A stretch of DNA of 64,000 bases, from the NCBI GenBank assembly GCA_045661205.1, contig JAZRFE010000018.1, forward strand, positions 90,049 through 154,048, written 5' to 3'. Below are positions 43,091-52,130 of the stretch, in pieces. Made by a program: the position numbers and the translations under genes. Position 1 is the stretch's first letter, and the number at the start of each line of letters is the position of its first letter. The notes beneath the pieces were generated by a model, which saw only the letters and a program-made list of their open reading frames with translations, had not been told where the DNA came from and did not search any database. The stretch is from HGM04593 sp045661205. Lineage in GTDB: Bacteria > Bacteroidota > Bacteroidia > Bacteroidales > Bacteroidaceae.

Positions 43091-45088
43091 TTATTGCAAC
43101 ATCGACAAAAACTCCTCTTCATTCACGAGTGCAACACCAAGTTTCTGTGCCTTTTCCAGCTTCGAAGGCCCCATATTTGCGCCGGCAAGAATGAATGATG
43201 TAGATTTGCTAACGCTACCCACATTCTTTCCGCCATTTCTCTCTATCATATCTTTATATTCATCGCGTGAATGTTTCTCGAACACACCGCTTATAACAAT
43301 CGTCTTTCCTTTGAGTTTCTCGGTCATTCCCTCGGTAGTCTCCTTATCGAGAGTAAATTTCAATCCTGCAGCAATCAGACGCGCAACAAGTTCGCGGTTA
43401 GCCTCACACGAAAAGAAATCCACAACGCTACCGGCGATGCGTTCACCAATTTCATCAGTCGCCACAAGCTCTTCGAGCGAAGCATTCATCAATCTATCAA
43501 TCGTGACAAATGTACGTGCAAGACGCTTGGCTACCGTAGCACCCACGAACCTTATGCCCAATGCAAATAACACACGCTCAAAAGGCACATTCATCGACTC
43601 ACGCACACTGTTTACAATATTTTCTGCTGACTTCATACCCATGCGAGGTAACAGCAACAAATCACTTGCCTCAAGAGTGTAAAGGTCGGCAATATTATTT
43701 ACAAGTCCCGACGCGTAAAGCAACTCCACTGTCTCGGGGCCGATGGTCTCGATGTTCATTGCATCGCGCGAAACAAAATGCTCAATTCTGCCCTTTATCT
43801 GCGGAGGGCACTCCACACTGTTAGGGCAATAATAGGCAGCCTCGCCCTGTGAACGAACGAGCGCAGTACCACAAACAGGACATTTCGTAGTAAATGCCAC
43901 CTTTTCACCCAGCAAGAAACGTGCATCAACATCCACACCTGTAATTTTAGGGATAATCTCACCGCCCTTCTCCACATACACCATATCGCCTATGTAAAGG
44001 TCGAGTTTCTCTATAATATCGGCATTGTGCAGCGAAGCACGTTTCACCATAGTTCCCGACAACTGCACAGGGTCGAGGTTAGCAACAGGAGTCACCACAC
44101 CTGTGCGCCCAACTTGATAAGTAACCTCATTAAGACGCGTCAAAGCCCTCTCTGCCTGGAACTTATATGCAATAGCCCATCTGGGCGATTTTGATGTATA
44201 TCCAAGATTGCGCTGCTGCCGTAGAGAATTAACCTTAAGCACCACTCCATCAGTAGCATATGGCAACTCCTTGCGAGCAACATCGAAATAGTCGATAAAC
44301 TCATATATCTCCTCCAAAGTAGTGCATTTCCTTGTAGTCTCCGAAACCTTGAAGCCCCACTTCGCCGCACATTGCAAGTTTTCATAATGACCCTCGGCTG
44401 GAAGCTCCTCGCCCAACATATAATAGAGAAAAGCATCCAGACGACGCTTGGCAACTATCGACGAATCCTGCAACTTAATTGTTCCCGATGCCGCATTTCT
44501 AGGGTTGGCAAAGAGCTGCTCACCCAGACGTGCGCGCTCGGCATTCAGTTCATCAAACACATCCCAAGGCATTAGAATTTCGCCTCTTATTTCAAACGAT
44601 TCGGGGTAATCATCGCCCGACAGTACCAAAGGCACACTTCTGATTGTCTTTACATTCGCAGTAACATCATCACCCTTCTCGCCGTCGCCACGTGTCACAG
44701 CACGCACCAAACGACCATTTTCATAAGTAAGAGAAATGGAAGTACCGTCGAACTTCAGTTCACAACAAATCTCAAAATCCTCGTTGAGTGAACGCTTTAC
44801 ACGGTCGTAAAAATCGGAAACCTCGGCTTTTGAATAGGTATTTCCTAACGAAAGCATCGGATATCTATGCGTCACCTGTGCAAACTCCTTTGTGAGGTCA
44901 CTACCAACACGACGCGTTGGGGAATTTTCATCATCAAGTTCAGGGTGCAACGCCTCAAGTTCCTGAAGTTCGCGCATCAAAGTATCAAACTCAATATCGC
45001 TAATCTCAGGAGCATTCTTTATATAATAGTTATAGTTGTGCATGTGCAACAACTCTCTAAGTTCCAAAATACGTCTCTCGTGGCTCAT
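43091..45088 (-). CDS. ligA: NAD-dependent DNA ligase LigA
   Basis: Seals nicks in replication and repair with NAD+ as adenylate donor. 665 aa, full length. Order of domains: Ia NAD-binding region (HNYNYYIKNAPEISDIEFD), adenylation core with the Lys in CELKFDGTSI, OB fold, zinc finger with four Cys (CPVCGTALV then CPNSVECPP), helix-hairpin-helix repeats, and a BRCT domain at the end (LKGKTIVISGVFEKHSRDEY). All expected parts are present. -7 element TATTTTTG at 45117-45124 on the minus strand. Confidence 0.98.
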   Translation of the reverse strand: MSHERRILELRELLHMHNYNYYIKNAPEISDIEFDTLMRELQELEALHPELDDENSPTRRVGSDLTKEFAQVTHRYPMLSLGNTYSKAEVSDFYDRVKRSLNEDFEICCELKFDGTSISLTYENGRLVRAVTRGDGEKGDDVTANVKTIRSVPLVLSGDDYPESFEIRGEILMPWDVFDELNAERARLGEQLFANPRNAASGTIKLQDSSIVAKRRLDAFLYYMLGEELPAEGHYENLQCAAKWGFKVSETTRKCTTLEEIYEFIDYFDVARKELPYATDGVVLKVNSLRQQRNLGYTSKSPRWAIAYKFQAERALTRLNEVTYQVGRTGVVTPVANLDPVQLSGTMVKRASLHNADIIEKLDLYIGDMVYVEKGGEIIPKITGVDVDARFLLGEKVAFTTKCPVCGTALVRSQGEAAYYCPNSVECPPQIKGRIEHFVSRDAMNIETIGPETVELLYASGLVNNIADLYTLEASDLLLLPRMGMKSAENIVNSVRESMNVPFERVLFALGIRFVGATVAKRLARTFVTIDRLMNASLEELVATDEIGERIAGSVVDFFSCEANRELVARLIAAGLKFTLDKETTEGMTEKLKGKTIVISGVFEKHSRDEYKDMIERNGGKNVGSVSKSTSFILAGANMGPSKLEKAQKLGVALVNEEEFLSMLQ

Positions 45089-45116
45089 ACTATATTTTTT
45101 AGCGGGTGTGAAGTTA

Positions 45117-45124
45117 CAAAAATA
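45117..45124 (-). promoter_or_regulatory. -7 element of ligA
   Basis: Minus-strand TATTTTTG, 28 bases upstream of the ligA start. Confidence 0.45.
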
Positions 45125-45147
45125 ACATCAGAGAAACAAAATAAAAA

Positions 45148-45178
45148 ATCGGTGCACCATTTTTTTTGGTACACCGAT
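45148..45178 (-). terminator. Terminator of the small lipoprotein gene
   Basis: atcggtgcacca (45148-45159) and tggtacaccgat (45167-45178), one mismatch, followed on the minus strand by a T-run. Confidence 0.8.
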
Positions 45179-45200
45179 ATAAAGAATTAATCAAAATTAA

Positions 45201-45623
45201 TTAGTAAGCACCTGATGTAAATGTTACCAACATAAAGTTCTGCTTGTAGATAGTAGTAGCCTTAGCACTTACATTATATGTAACACCGGCTACCTTGTCA
45301 GCCTTCACATAGCCAATACCCATGTTTGAGAAACCGGCATTCTGCAACTGTGCAGCATAGCTATCCCATGTAGTCTGGTCGATAGCATAGATGAAAGTAC
45401 ATGAGCTGCCCAATGTCAAATAACCCATAGCGTTTACCGAAAGCGCAGGGAATTTCGCAACAACAGGACAAACCTCTATCTGCTGAGCAGGGGTAAGAGC
45501 AGTAAGAACGTAGCCATTCTTCTCAAATGCCTTGTTTACTGACTTCGCAGTGCTACAAGATGATACACACATTGTGGCAACCACCATAAATGCCACCAAC
45601 GACAAAGTAAATAATTTCTTCAT
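45201..45623 (-). CDS. Small hypothetical lipoprotein
   Basis: About 140 aa from MKKLFTLSL. The signal peptide ends in MCVSSCSTA, which fits a lipobox. The mature part alternates short helices and strands, with a Cys pair that could form a disulfide (IEVCPVV and GSSCTF). No family recognised. It is a single-gene unit with a strong terminator. Small lipoproteins of this sort are plentiful in Bacteroidales and few have known roles. Confidence 0.7.
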   Translation of the reverse strand: MKKLFTLSLVAFMVVATMCVSSCSTAKSVNKAFEKNGYVLTALTPAQQIEVCPVVAKFPALSVNAMGYLTLGSSCTFIYAIDQTTWDSYAAQLQNAGFSNMGIGYVKADKVAGVTYNVSAKATTIYKQNFMLVTFTSGAY

Positions 45624-45691
45624 ATTCATATCTATTAATTTGTTATTAAAATCTCTTCACAACATGCGAAGATACAACATTTAAACGAAAA

Positions 45692-45725
45692 AATAGGCGT
45701 ATGTTAAAAAAAACACACGCCTATT
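45692..45725 (-). terminator. Terminator of the TIR operon
   Basis: aataggcgtatgt (45692-45704) pairs with acacacgcctatt (45713-45725), one mismatch, followed on the minus strand by a T-run. Confidence 0.8.
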
Positions 45726-45742
45726 AAGATTAATTTATCCGA

Positions 45743-46393
45743 TTATGCTAAAATCCACTCTAGAAACATAACCACTGCAAGTGTTAGCAACACACCTATT
45801 ACCACTGCGGCAAAAAGGTTATGCGAAGGAGCCTGTGCATTCTGTACATCTTTTTCGCCTTTATTGCCATTCTCGCTCTTTTCGGCAGAAGCAATGCTCT
45901 TTTTGGGAGCACTATACTCTTTCTGAACTTGAATACTCTCTTCGGGTTTTTCTTCTACAAGCACCTCGTCTACGGGCAAAGCATTCTCTATGGGCATTCC
46001 CAAAAGGTTGCACACCTCTTCGTAAAGTTTTGGGAAATTACCCTCAATATCATTTGTACCATCAACAAAAGCAGTGCCCTTTAAATAATCGGCCTTAGTT
46101 TCGCCATAGGCAATGTCGCTCAAACGGAACGTCAAGATGGGGACAGCTGCATCCACCGCAGTTTTCAACTCACCATCCATCCAAGTACCCGAATTAAAAT
46201 CCTCAGTAAAGATGGCAATCATAATCTTGCTGTTCTTTATGGCCTCGGCAATACCCTGAGTCCAGGGGACACCGGCAGGAAGATCTCTGTTTGCTACGAA
46301 ACATTGAAAATTGTAGTATTCAAGATATGCCGATAATCGCTCTGCAATCTTCACTTCGGTAGAAGTGCAGGAAATAAAAACATCGTACAACAT
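45743..46393 (-). CDS. TIR-domain protein with C-terminal membrane anchor
   Basis: 216 aa. Residues 1 to about 135 are a TIR domain: YDVFISCTSTEVKIAERL, CFVANRDLPAGVPW (box-2-like), IMIAIFTEDFNSGTWMDGEL. Glu75, four residues after Trp71, matches the catalytic Glu of NAD-cleaving TIRs. A low-complexity charged linker (Glu, Lys, Ser) leads to one membrane helix at about 192-214 (FAAVVIGVLLTLAVVMFLEW). So the TIR would be held in the cytoplasm at the inner membrane. The start is 1 base after the stop of the lipoprotein gene. Defence, signalling and housekeeping roles are all possible. Confidence 0.85.
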   Translation of the reverse strand: MLYDVFISCTSTEVKIAERLSAYLEYYNFQCFVANRDLPAGVPWTQGIAEAIKNSKIMIAIFTEDFNSGTWMDGELKTAVDAAVPILTFRLSDIAYGETKADYLKGTAFVDGTNDIEGNFPKLYEEVCNLLGMPIENALPVDEVLVEEKPEESIQVQKEYSAPKKSIASAEKSENGNKGEKDVQNAQAPSHNLFAAVVIGVLLTLAVVMFLEWILA

Positions 46394-46394
46394 C

Positions 46395-47243
46395 CTATTC
46401 CTTATATTTTATTACATACTTTCTACCCTCGGGCGAAACATACTCAGTGGGGAAGCCATCTTCATCGAGCACCCACTCACCACGTGGCAGGTTCTTTCCT
46501 CGGCCACCCAACATTCCAAATGCTCCCAAATGAAATACTTCGTAGGGGTGCATCTCGTTGAGTGAAACATTACGCTCGATGATATTATAGCCTAAGAACG
46601 AAGCAAAGTCAATGTTGGTCTTATTTATCTTAGTGCTATACTCATATTCTTTGATTGTTTTCTGAGCAATATTTCCAACGCTATCATACTGATAGGTCTT
46701 AATGATATTATTGTTTCTATCATACTCAAGGCCAAATGATGTTCCGTAGTCGGTATATGCTCGTTCTATCATAAGACCGGAGTACTCGCAATCGAATGAA
46801 TCAAACTGAATGAGTTTTCCATCCTCCTTGTCGAAACAACCAAAGAACTTACCACCCATATTTATGCTCTTATCCATTTTAGGAACATAAACATCATATT
46901 TACACTCAATCTTTAGAGTCTCATTGTCATAAAAATATCTTGAAAGTACTGTTCCCTCACAATAATCCTTTATACTTTGATTCTCATAAAATCTTGTATT
47001 ACCATGAATTTCCTTTATACGATTCTGCGCATCATAGACAAAGTTATAAGTCCAGGAATAATCCTTGCCATAAAGAAAATTGGTTATAGCAATCGAAGAG
47101 ACCATTCTGTCATACTCACCAGGCTTATAATAAGACAGAGCAGTGTCGGCATTGTACTCATCATCGTTGCTACAACCTGTTACCACAATGGCAAACAGAG
47201 ACAAAAATGCCAAGTATATAAAAGACTTTTTTATACTATTCAT
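46395..47243 (-). CDS. Lipoprotein with RHS-like repeats
   Basis: 282 aa. The signal peptide ends in IVVTGCSND, so Cys24 is the lipid site. The body has Tyr/Asp/Asn-rich strand repeats such as YNFVYDAQNRIKEIHG and GLEYDRNNNIIKTYQYDSVG, the style of DUF4595-like or RHS-type domains in Bacteroidales surface lipoproteins. No enzyme motif. It lies between a metallophosphatase-like lipoprotein and the TIR gene with gaps of 18 and 1 bases, so the three form one operon. Confidence 0.75.
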   Translation of the reverse strand: MNSIKKSFIYLAFLSLFAIVVTGCSNDDEYNADTALSYYKPGEYDRMVSSIAITNFLYGKDYSWTYNFVYDAQNRIKEIHGNTRFYENQSIKDYCEGTVLSRYFYDNETLKIECKYDVYVPKMDKSINMGGKFFGCFDKEDGKLIQFDSFDCEYSGLMIERAYTDYGTSFGLEYDRNNNIIKTYQYDSVGNIAQKTIKEYEYSTKINKTNIDFASFLGYNIIERNVSLNEMHPYEVFHLGAFGMLGGRGKNLPRGEWVLDEDGFPTEYVSPEGRKYVIKYKE

Positions 47244-47261
47244 AAATTCTCAACCATTCAA

Positions 47262-49031
47262 TTATTTAGCAGATTTAGCAACCTCGGTAGCAGCATAAGC
47301 CTCGGGATCGCTGTTTGCACCCATCAATCTTGTCAATTCATTATTAAGAACATCTTTCACCCAAGCGGCAGGCATGAGGTTCCAATTTCCGGCAGCCTTC
47401 ATATCAACAGTGCCATTCTCTTTGAAATAATCCAGCACAATCTCTGTCAAATCCTTGTCGCTAACTGCTACCACGCGCTCTACCATTTCGTGCTGTTTGA
47501 TACCTGCACCTATGCTCAAAGGAAGATTTGCCTTCATAACATACTCCTGGCTTACAGCAACCTTATACTCTTTCTTGGGGTCGAGTTTCTTGCCATTTAC
47601 AAGACCGATAATCTGCAACTTACCATCACTTGTCTTCTTGTTCATGTGAACATTATAGCGCAATCCACCTACTGTCTCCAACACCTTGCAGTTCTCAGTA
47701 AGTTTCTTTTTTTCCTCGTCATACTTCAAAAGAGCATCCTCTTTACTCTTTATAGTGTTATAAAAATGCGAAACACTGTAAGAGAGCATCTTCTCAATCT
47801 CCTCACCTGTCATTGTCACAGTGTACAGTTTGCCGGCATAAGGACAAATACGACGAACATCAGAAAGGAATATTTCACCTTCAAAAAGGCCCTCATTGAC
47901 CATGTGGGGGTGAGCCAAAGAAAAGTCTGCGCCTGTACTCTTAAGCTGTACTTTATGAATAAAATCCATATATGCCGATGAACCGAATAGAGCATCAACC
48001 GACAACACGCTGTTCTTAATATTGGCAATGGGAGCCGAATAGTATTTTCTAATCGCAGTCGAACGTGTACGCATAGCGCCTACAAAATCGGCATCAGCCT
48101 TACGTGCAAGCATTGATTTTATCGCTACATCAAGTTTCTTGTTTTTGAAACCATTGCCGTCACGTTCGGCAGCAATATTAATTTCCACAGCACAAATACC
48201 GCGACGAGCAGGAGAAGCAAGTTCAACCTTTTTACCACTTACACTCTCAACTGTTTTTGAACGGCGTATGCCATCGTGACCGCAAATGATAGCATCAAAA
48301 CCTGCAACATTGCGTGCAATAGTTACAGCCATGTCCTCACGCGATTTTGTGAGCTTAGAAATAGAAGATGCACCCATGTGGAAAAGACCTATCACAAAAT
48401 CGGGTTTCTCATTCATCATCACCTGCTCAATCCAATGTTTAGCAGCAGCTTCGGCATTCTCAACCTTAAAACCTGCAAAACACTCTTCGCTCATATATTT
48501 GTCAGCCCACTCGGTGATAAGACCGATAAAAGCTATTTTAATACCTGCACGCTCTACAACAACATAAGGCTTGTATATAAGCTCGCCACTGTTAGCGTCT
48601 ACAAGGTTCGCACATACTGCACTACCATTCATCGACTTTGTGTAGCGCGACAAAAGTTCCTTACCCTGGGCTATATCACCCTCACCGATACCGTAAACCT
48701 CGCAACCCAACTGATTCATGACAGCAGCAGCAAGTATAGTATCATTCTTGTCACCCTCTTTCATGTAGTGGTTCAGATTCCATCCCGAGAGAATGTCACC
48801 ATTATCCACAAGAATAACATTCTGCTCACCAACCTGACCTTTCAACTCCTTCAAATAAGATGCAATTACAGCAGCACCGCCACGGGCATCCACCGAATAT
48901 TTATAGTCGTGAGCCAACAATGCAGTCTCCAAGTCCGAGGTTGCAACCACTGAAACCTTAACAGGCTCCGACTGACACGATGCAAAAAGCATGGCAACGC
49001 CAAGCATCATCCATAAAAATACACGTTTCAT
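47262..49031 (-). CDS. 5'-nucleotidase/UshA-like lipoprotein with altered metal site
   Basis: 589 aa. Signal peptide with lipobox MLFASCQS (Cys19). N-terminal metallophosphatase-like fold and a C-terminal 5'-nucleotidase domain (VTMTGEEIEKMLSYS near 400). The usual metal motifs are changed: Asp-x-His reads DLE (33-35), GNH[DE] reads GEGD (116-119), GHxH reads GHDG. Only GD at 78-79 (DNGDILSG) and the His in GLFHMG remain. It may thus bind but not cleave nucleotides, or use another chemistry. First gene of the operon that ends with the TIR protein. -7 element at 49122-49129. Confidence 0.8.
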   Translation of the reverse strand: MKRVFLWMMLGVAMLFASCQSEPVKVSVVATSDLETALLAHDYKYSVDARGGAAVIASYLKELKGQVGEQNVILVDNGDILSGWNLNHYMKEGDKNDTILAAAVMNQLGCEVYGIGEGDIAQGKELLSRYTKSMNGSAVCANLVDANSGELIYKPYVVVERAGIKIAFIGLITEWADKYMSEECFAGFKVENAEAAAKHWIEQVMMNEKPDFVIGLFHMGASSISKLTKSREDMAVTIARNVAGFDAIICGHDGIRRSKTVESVSGKKVELASPARRGICAVEINIAAERDGNGFKNKKLDVAIKSMLARKADADFVGAMRTRSTAIRKYYSAPIANIKNSVLSVDALFGSSAYMDFIHKVQLKSTGADFSLAHPHMVNEGLFEGEIFLSDVRRICPYAGKLYTVTMTGEEIEKMLSYSVSHFYNTIKSKEDALLKYDEEKKKLTENCKVLETVGGLRYNVHMNKKTSDGKLQIIGLVNGKKLDPKKEYKVAVSQEYVMKANLPLSIGAGIKQHEMVERVVAVSDKDLTEIVLDYFKENGTVDMKAAGNWNLMPAAWVKDVLNNELTRLMGANSDPEAYAATEVAKSAK

Positions 49032-49121
49032 TTTATCGTTTTTTTATTTTAAATTATACATTTTCAAAGCAATAGCAGGTAGTGTGTGATATTACGACCC
49101 ACTGCACCCGATAATAATTGG

Positions 49122-49129
49122 CAAAGATA
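49122..49129 (-). promoter_or_regulatory. -7 element of the TIR operon
   Basis: Minus-strand TATCTTTG, about 90 bases before the first start codon. Divergent from the DnaJ-like gene. Confidence 0.45.
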
Positions 49130-49225
49130 ATCCTTTCTGCCGAAACACGAATGATTTTTTATTTTTTTTTAGAGTCACAACCTTACCACACACCACATTG
49201 TTATGTAAAATAAAAGCATAATATC

Positions 49226-50116
49226 ATGGCGTTTATAGATTATTACAAGATACTCGGAGTGGAAAAGAACGCCACTGCCGAAGAGATAAGAAAAGCCTTT
49301 CGCAAACAGGCCAAGCGTTACCACCCCGATATAAACAAAGACGACCCTCACGCCCAAGAGAAATTCCAGGCAATAAACGAGGCCAACGAAGTACTCAGCG
49401 ACCCCGATAAACGCAAGAAGTACGACGCGTATGGCGAAAATTGGAAACATGCCGAGGAATACGAAAGCCAACGGCGAGATTACGCATCGCAAGCAAATGG
49501 TACCGGCAGGTTTGGCGGTTACGAATTTGGAGAATTCGCAGATGGCAGCAATTTCAGTAGTTTCTTTGAAGAGCTTTTCGGCAACAAATTCTCGGGCAGG
49601 AGAGTGCAACGTGGTCAGGATTATCAAGCAAGCCTCACTCTTGCACTTCGTGACATTCTCACCACCCACAAACAAATAATAAATGTCAATGGTCGTAACA
49701 TACGCATCACCATCCCGGCAGGCGTGGCCGACGGACAAAAAATACGCCTGAAAGGATACGGCGGAGCATCACCCGACGGCACAGCAGCAGGCGACCTTTA
49801 CATAACATTTCACATTACCCCCGACGGCACCTTCACACGCAAAGGGAACGACCTGTACACAGATATCACCATCGACCTGTACACCGCCCTACTCGGAGGC
49901 GAAGCAATAGTACCCTCTCTCGAAGGCAACACCCTCATGCACATAAAAGCCGGCACACAACCCGACAGCAAGCTACGCTTACGCGGGAAAGGTGTACCGG
50001 CATACAAAGACGACAACAACCGCGGAGATCTTATAGTTAAAGTAAAAGTAGAATTTCCAAAACTCACCGAGCGTCAAAAGGAAATATTGCGACAAATGCG
50101 CGAGAGCACATCTTAA
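49226..50116 (+). CDS. CbpA-type DnaJ co-chaperone
   Basis: 296 aa. J domain at 1-70 with HPD in KRYHPDINKDD, then a Gly/Phe-rich part (GRFGGYEFGEFADG), then the DnaJ C-terminal beta domains (about 125-290; TIPAGVADGQKIRLKGYG, KLRLRGKGVPAYK). There is no Cys-rich zinc finger, so it is the CbpA class, not DnaJ proper. It stimulates DnaK ATPase and presents substrates. Its last 4 bases overlap the convergent tspO gene. Confidence 0.93.
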   Translation: MAFIDYYKILGVEKNATAEEIRKAFRKQAKRYHPDINKDDPHAQEKFQAINEANEVLSDPDKRKKYDAYGENWKHAEEYESQRRDYASQANGTGRFGGYEFGEFADGSNFSSFFEELFGNKFSGRRVQRGQDYQASLTLALRDILTTHKQIINVNGRNIRITIPAGVADGQKIRLKGYGGASPDGTAAGDLYITFHITPDGTFTRKGNDLYTDITIDLYTALLGGEAIVPSLEGNTLMHIKAGTQPDSKLRLRGKGVPAYKDDNNRGDLIVKVKVEFPKLTERQKEILRQMRESTS

Positions 50117-50577
50117 TTATAGATTACAATATAAAAATTGAGATATGTTGCAAAGAACAGCCACAGCAAATAAGGCAGAAAGAAGAATGCCGAGACACGT
50201 CTCACCCATAGAGTTCCCACAAAATATGCAACAGCCAACACCATCAACACCAATATATTCACAAAACCCAATATAGGACTTTGCATAGTAAAAAAGAAGA
50301 AAGTCCACGACACATTAAAGAGGAGTTGCAACACAAAGAGCACAATCAGCGGTCGCTTTGAAATATCATGCACATTGTACAACAATCCTGCCGAAATACC
50401 CACAAGCACATACAACACACTCCACACTATCGGAAACACATAATAGGGCGGAGTCAACGATGACTTTTCGAGCACAGGATACCATGTAGTGATAGAAGGA
50501 TAGTTCAACAGACTCGACACCCATCCCACCAGCAGACACATCGCCACTGCAAAGAGAACAGAGAACACCTTTTTCAT
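50113..50577 (-). CDS. tspO: TspO/MBR family membrane protein
   Basis: About 154 aa, five membrane helices, from MKKVFSVLFA. Family marks: WYPVLEKSSLTPPYYVFPIVW near residue 35, the Trp-rich loop WTFFFF, and late SAFFFLPYLLWLFFATYLN. TspO proteins bind porphyrins and related ligands in the outer or inner membrane and influence stress or tetrapyrrole handling. No tetrapyrrole genes are nearby. Confidence 0.9.
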   Translation of the reverse strand: MKKVFSVLFAVAMCLLVGWVSSLLNYPSITTWYPVLEKSSLTPPYYVFPIVWSVLYVLVGISAGLLYNVHDISKRPLIVLFVLQLLFNVSWTFFFFTMQSPILGFVNILVLMVLAVAYFVGTLWVRRVSAFFFLPYLLWLFFATYLNFYIVIYN

Positions 50578-50739
50578 AACACTCATATATTAAGAATTAA
50601 ACATTTATCATCTAACATTTACGAGCAAAGAGGGTTCAAGGAAAGAGCACAAAAGGCGTTCAAAAAACATTTAAGCAATCAAGTTTGCATAAGTCATCAC
50701 CAATCACTACCTTTACAAACTCACAAAAAACACATTACA

Positions 50740-51300
50740 ATGGAGCAAAAAGAATACCTTTTTAATTTTGAAGAGAGATTAAAGTCTGAACTTGTAAATC
50801 TATGCACATCATACAAAATGCTTAGCGGCAAACTTCTCGAAACAGAAGATATCTCGAACCGTTGGAAAGATTTTGCACCCGAATACATTGCCGATGCCAT
50901 AAAAGAGATAAAGGACTACCCCACCGTCTCCATTGCCTGGGCCGGATTCTTGGGTATGGGAGTGGCATATTATTGGGACATAGACATCTCACTGTTCAAC
51001 ACACGCGCATATAAATCGTACTATGGCAGTGAGGGCTTCGACGACATGGACGAGCAGGTGATGTACAAGATATTGCGTCTCGACCCCGAAGAGAAAGAGT
51101 GCAAAGAGTACGAAAATATGATTCGTCGTTGCGCCGAAAAAGCATTGAGCATGATACGCCACGAGCAGATAGAGCCTCAAAGTCCCATGGCATTTCACAT
51201 ATTCGCCCGCGCAACAAAAGTTATGTTCCACATAGGAGCAGCATTGGAACTTAAGCATTTGGGTTACAGACTCGAAGCTGTAAACCTACCCAATTGTTAG
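50740..51300 (+). CDS. Conserved hypothetical protein
   Basis: 186 aa, soluble and mostly helical, no signal peptide. Composition is acidic with many aromatic residues (VSIAWAGFLGMGVAYYWDID; FDDMDEQVMYKILRLDPEE). It does not match a motif that I recognise. Similar proteins of this length are common as unnamed genes in Bacteroidales. It is a single-gene unit, convergent with the GDPD gene. Confidence 0.7.
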   Translation: MEQKEYLFNFEERLKSELVNLCTSYKMLSGKLLETEDISNRWKDFAPEYIADAIKEIKDYPTVSIAWAGFLGMGVAYYWDIDISLFNTRAYKSYYGSEGFDDMDEQVMYKILRLDPEEKECKEYENMIRRCAEKALSMIRHEQIEPQSPMAFHIFARATKVMFHIGAALELKHLGYRLEAVNLPNC

Positions 51301-51335
51301 TGTCGGGAACATCCGCACACAAACACCCCATACAG

Positions 51336-52130
51336 CTATTTTGTCAATCTTTTTGCATCGCAGGGCAATAGAGAATCGGTGTAAACAAAGGTAATATCGT
51401 TCACACACTCATCAGGAATTTCTGTCGGGTCGTTCACCGTAAAAAGAGCAATCTTAAAATCGGAGACGGCCCGCAGAATTTTTAAATAGCCATACTCAAA
51501 CGCAGATGTGTGCAGTGCTACACACTCTATCTTCTCGCCTTGAAAGAGCCAATGAAATACAAGGTGTTTAATAGGTGCCACATCAATATCACGTGCCATA
51601 CACGAATAGAAAACAGAGGCATAGCCTTGCTTTATCAATTCGGAATAATCGTTGTAGCTGAATGCCTCCACCACCATTCTCTCCTTCAGCAAAGGAAAGT
51701 TGCGGCCAAGCACTTGCGCGTCTGAAACCTTATCGGTAACAAGAAACAATGAGTCGTGAGATAGGAAAAAATCATTAATATCCCTTGCTGTCAATGGAGT
51801 AAAACCACCGGGCAGAGGTCGGGCGAGAAACTCGTCAAGCGTCGGCGCACAAGCGTCACGCTCTTGCATACCCATAGCAGCATTATACTCCTCCCAAGTG
51901 TGACAGGCAACAAGCGCACTGTCCGAAGTGAAAAGCAAGTCAAATTCTATATACTTAAAACCCTTGTCGCGCGCCGAAATAAGAGCCTCGCGAGAGTTTG
52001 TCATTGCCACCCCTTCTACAACACCGCCGGCATGAGCAATAAGGTTCACCCCAGCACTCCCCTCACCGCCACTGCATGCCACAGTCAGCAACAAGAAAAG
52101 TATATAAATAATCCTACTAAGTTTCATCAT
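51336..52130 (-). CDS. Glycerophosphodiester phosphodiesterase-like lipoprotein
   Basis: About 264 aa from MMKLSRIIYIL. Signal peptide with lipobox LLTVACSGG. The GDPD TIM-barrel residues are visible: His in LIAHAGGVV, TNSREAL, Glu and Asp in YIEFDLLFT, second His in VACHTWEEYN. The enzyme would cleave glycerophosphodiesters to glycerol-3-phosphate. Later barrel motifs are weaker than in classic GlpQ, so substrate is open. The start overlaps the stop of the aminopeptidase gene (ATGATGA), so the two are coupled. Confidence 0.82.
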   Translation of the reverse strand: MMKLSRIIYILFLLLTVACSGGEGSAGVNLIAHAGGVVEGVAMTNSREALISARDKGFKYIEFDLLFTSDSALVACHTWEEYNAAMGMQERDACAPTLDEFLARPLPGGFTPLTARDINDFFLSHDSLFLVTDKVSDAQVLGRNFPLLKERMVVEAFSYNDYSELIKQGYASVFYSCMARDIDVAPIKHLVFHWLFQGEKIECVALHTSAFEYGYLKILRAVSDFKIALFTVNDPTEIPDECVNDITFVYTDSLLPCDAKRLTK

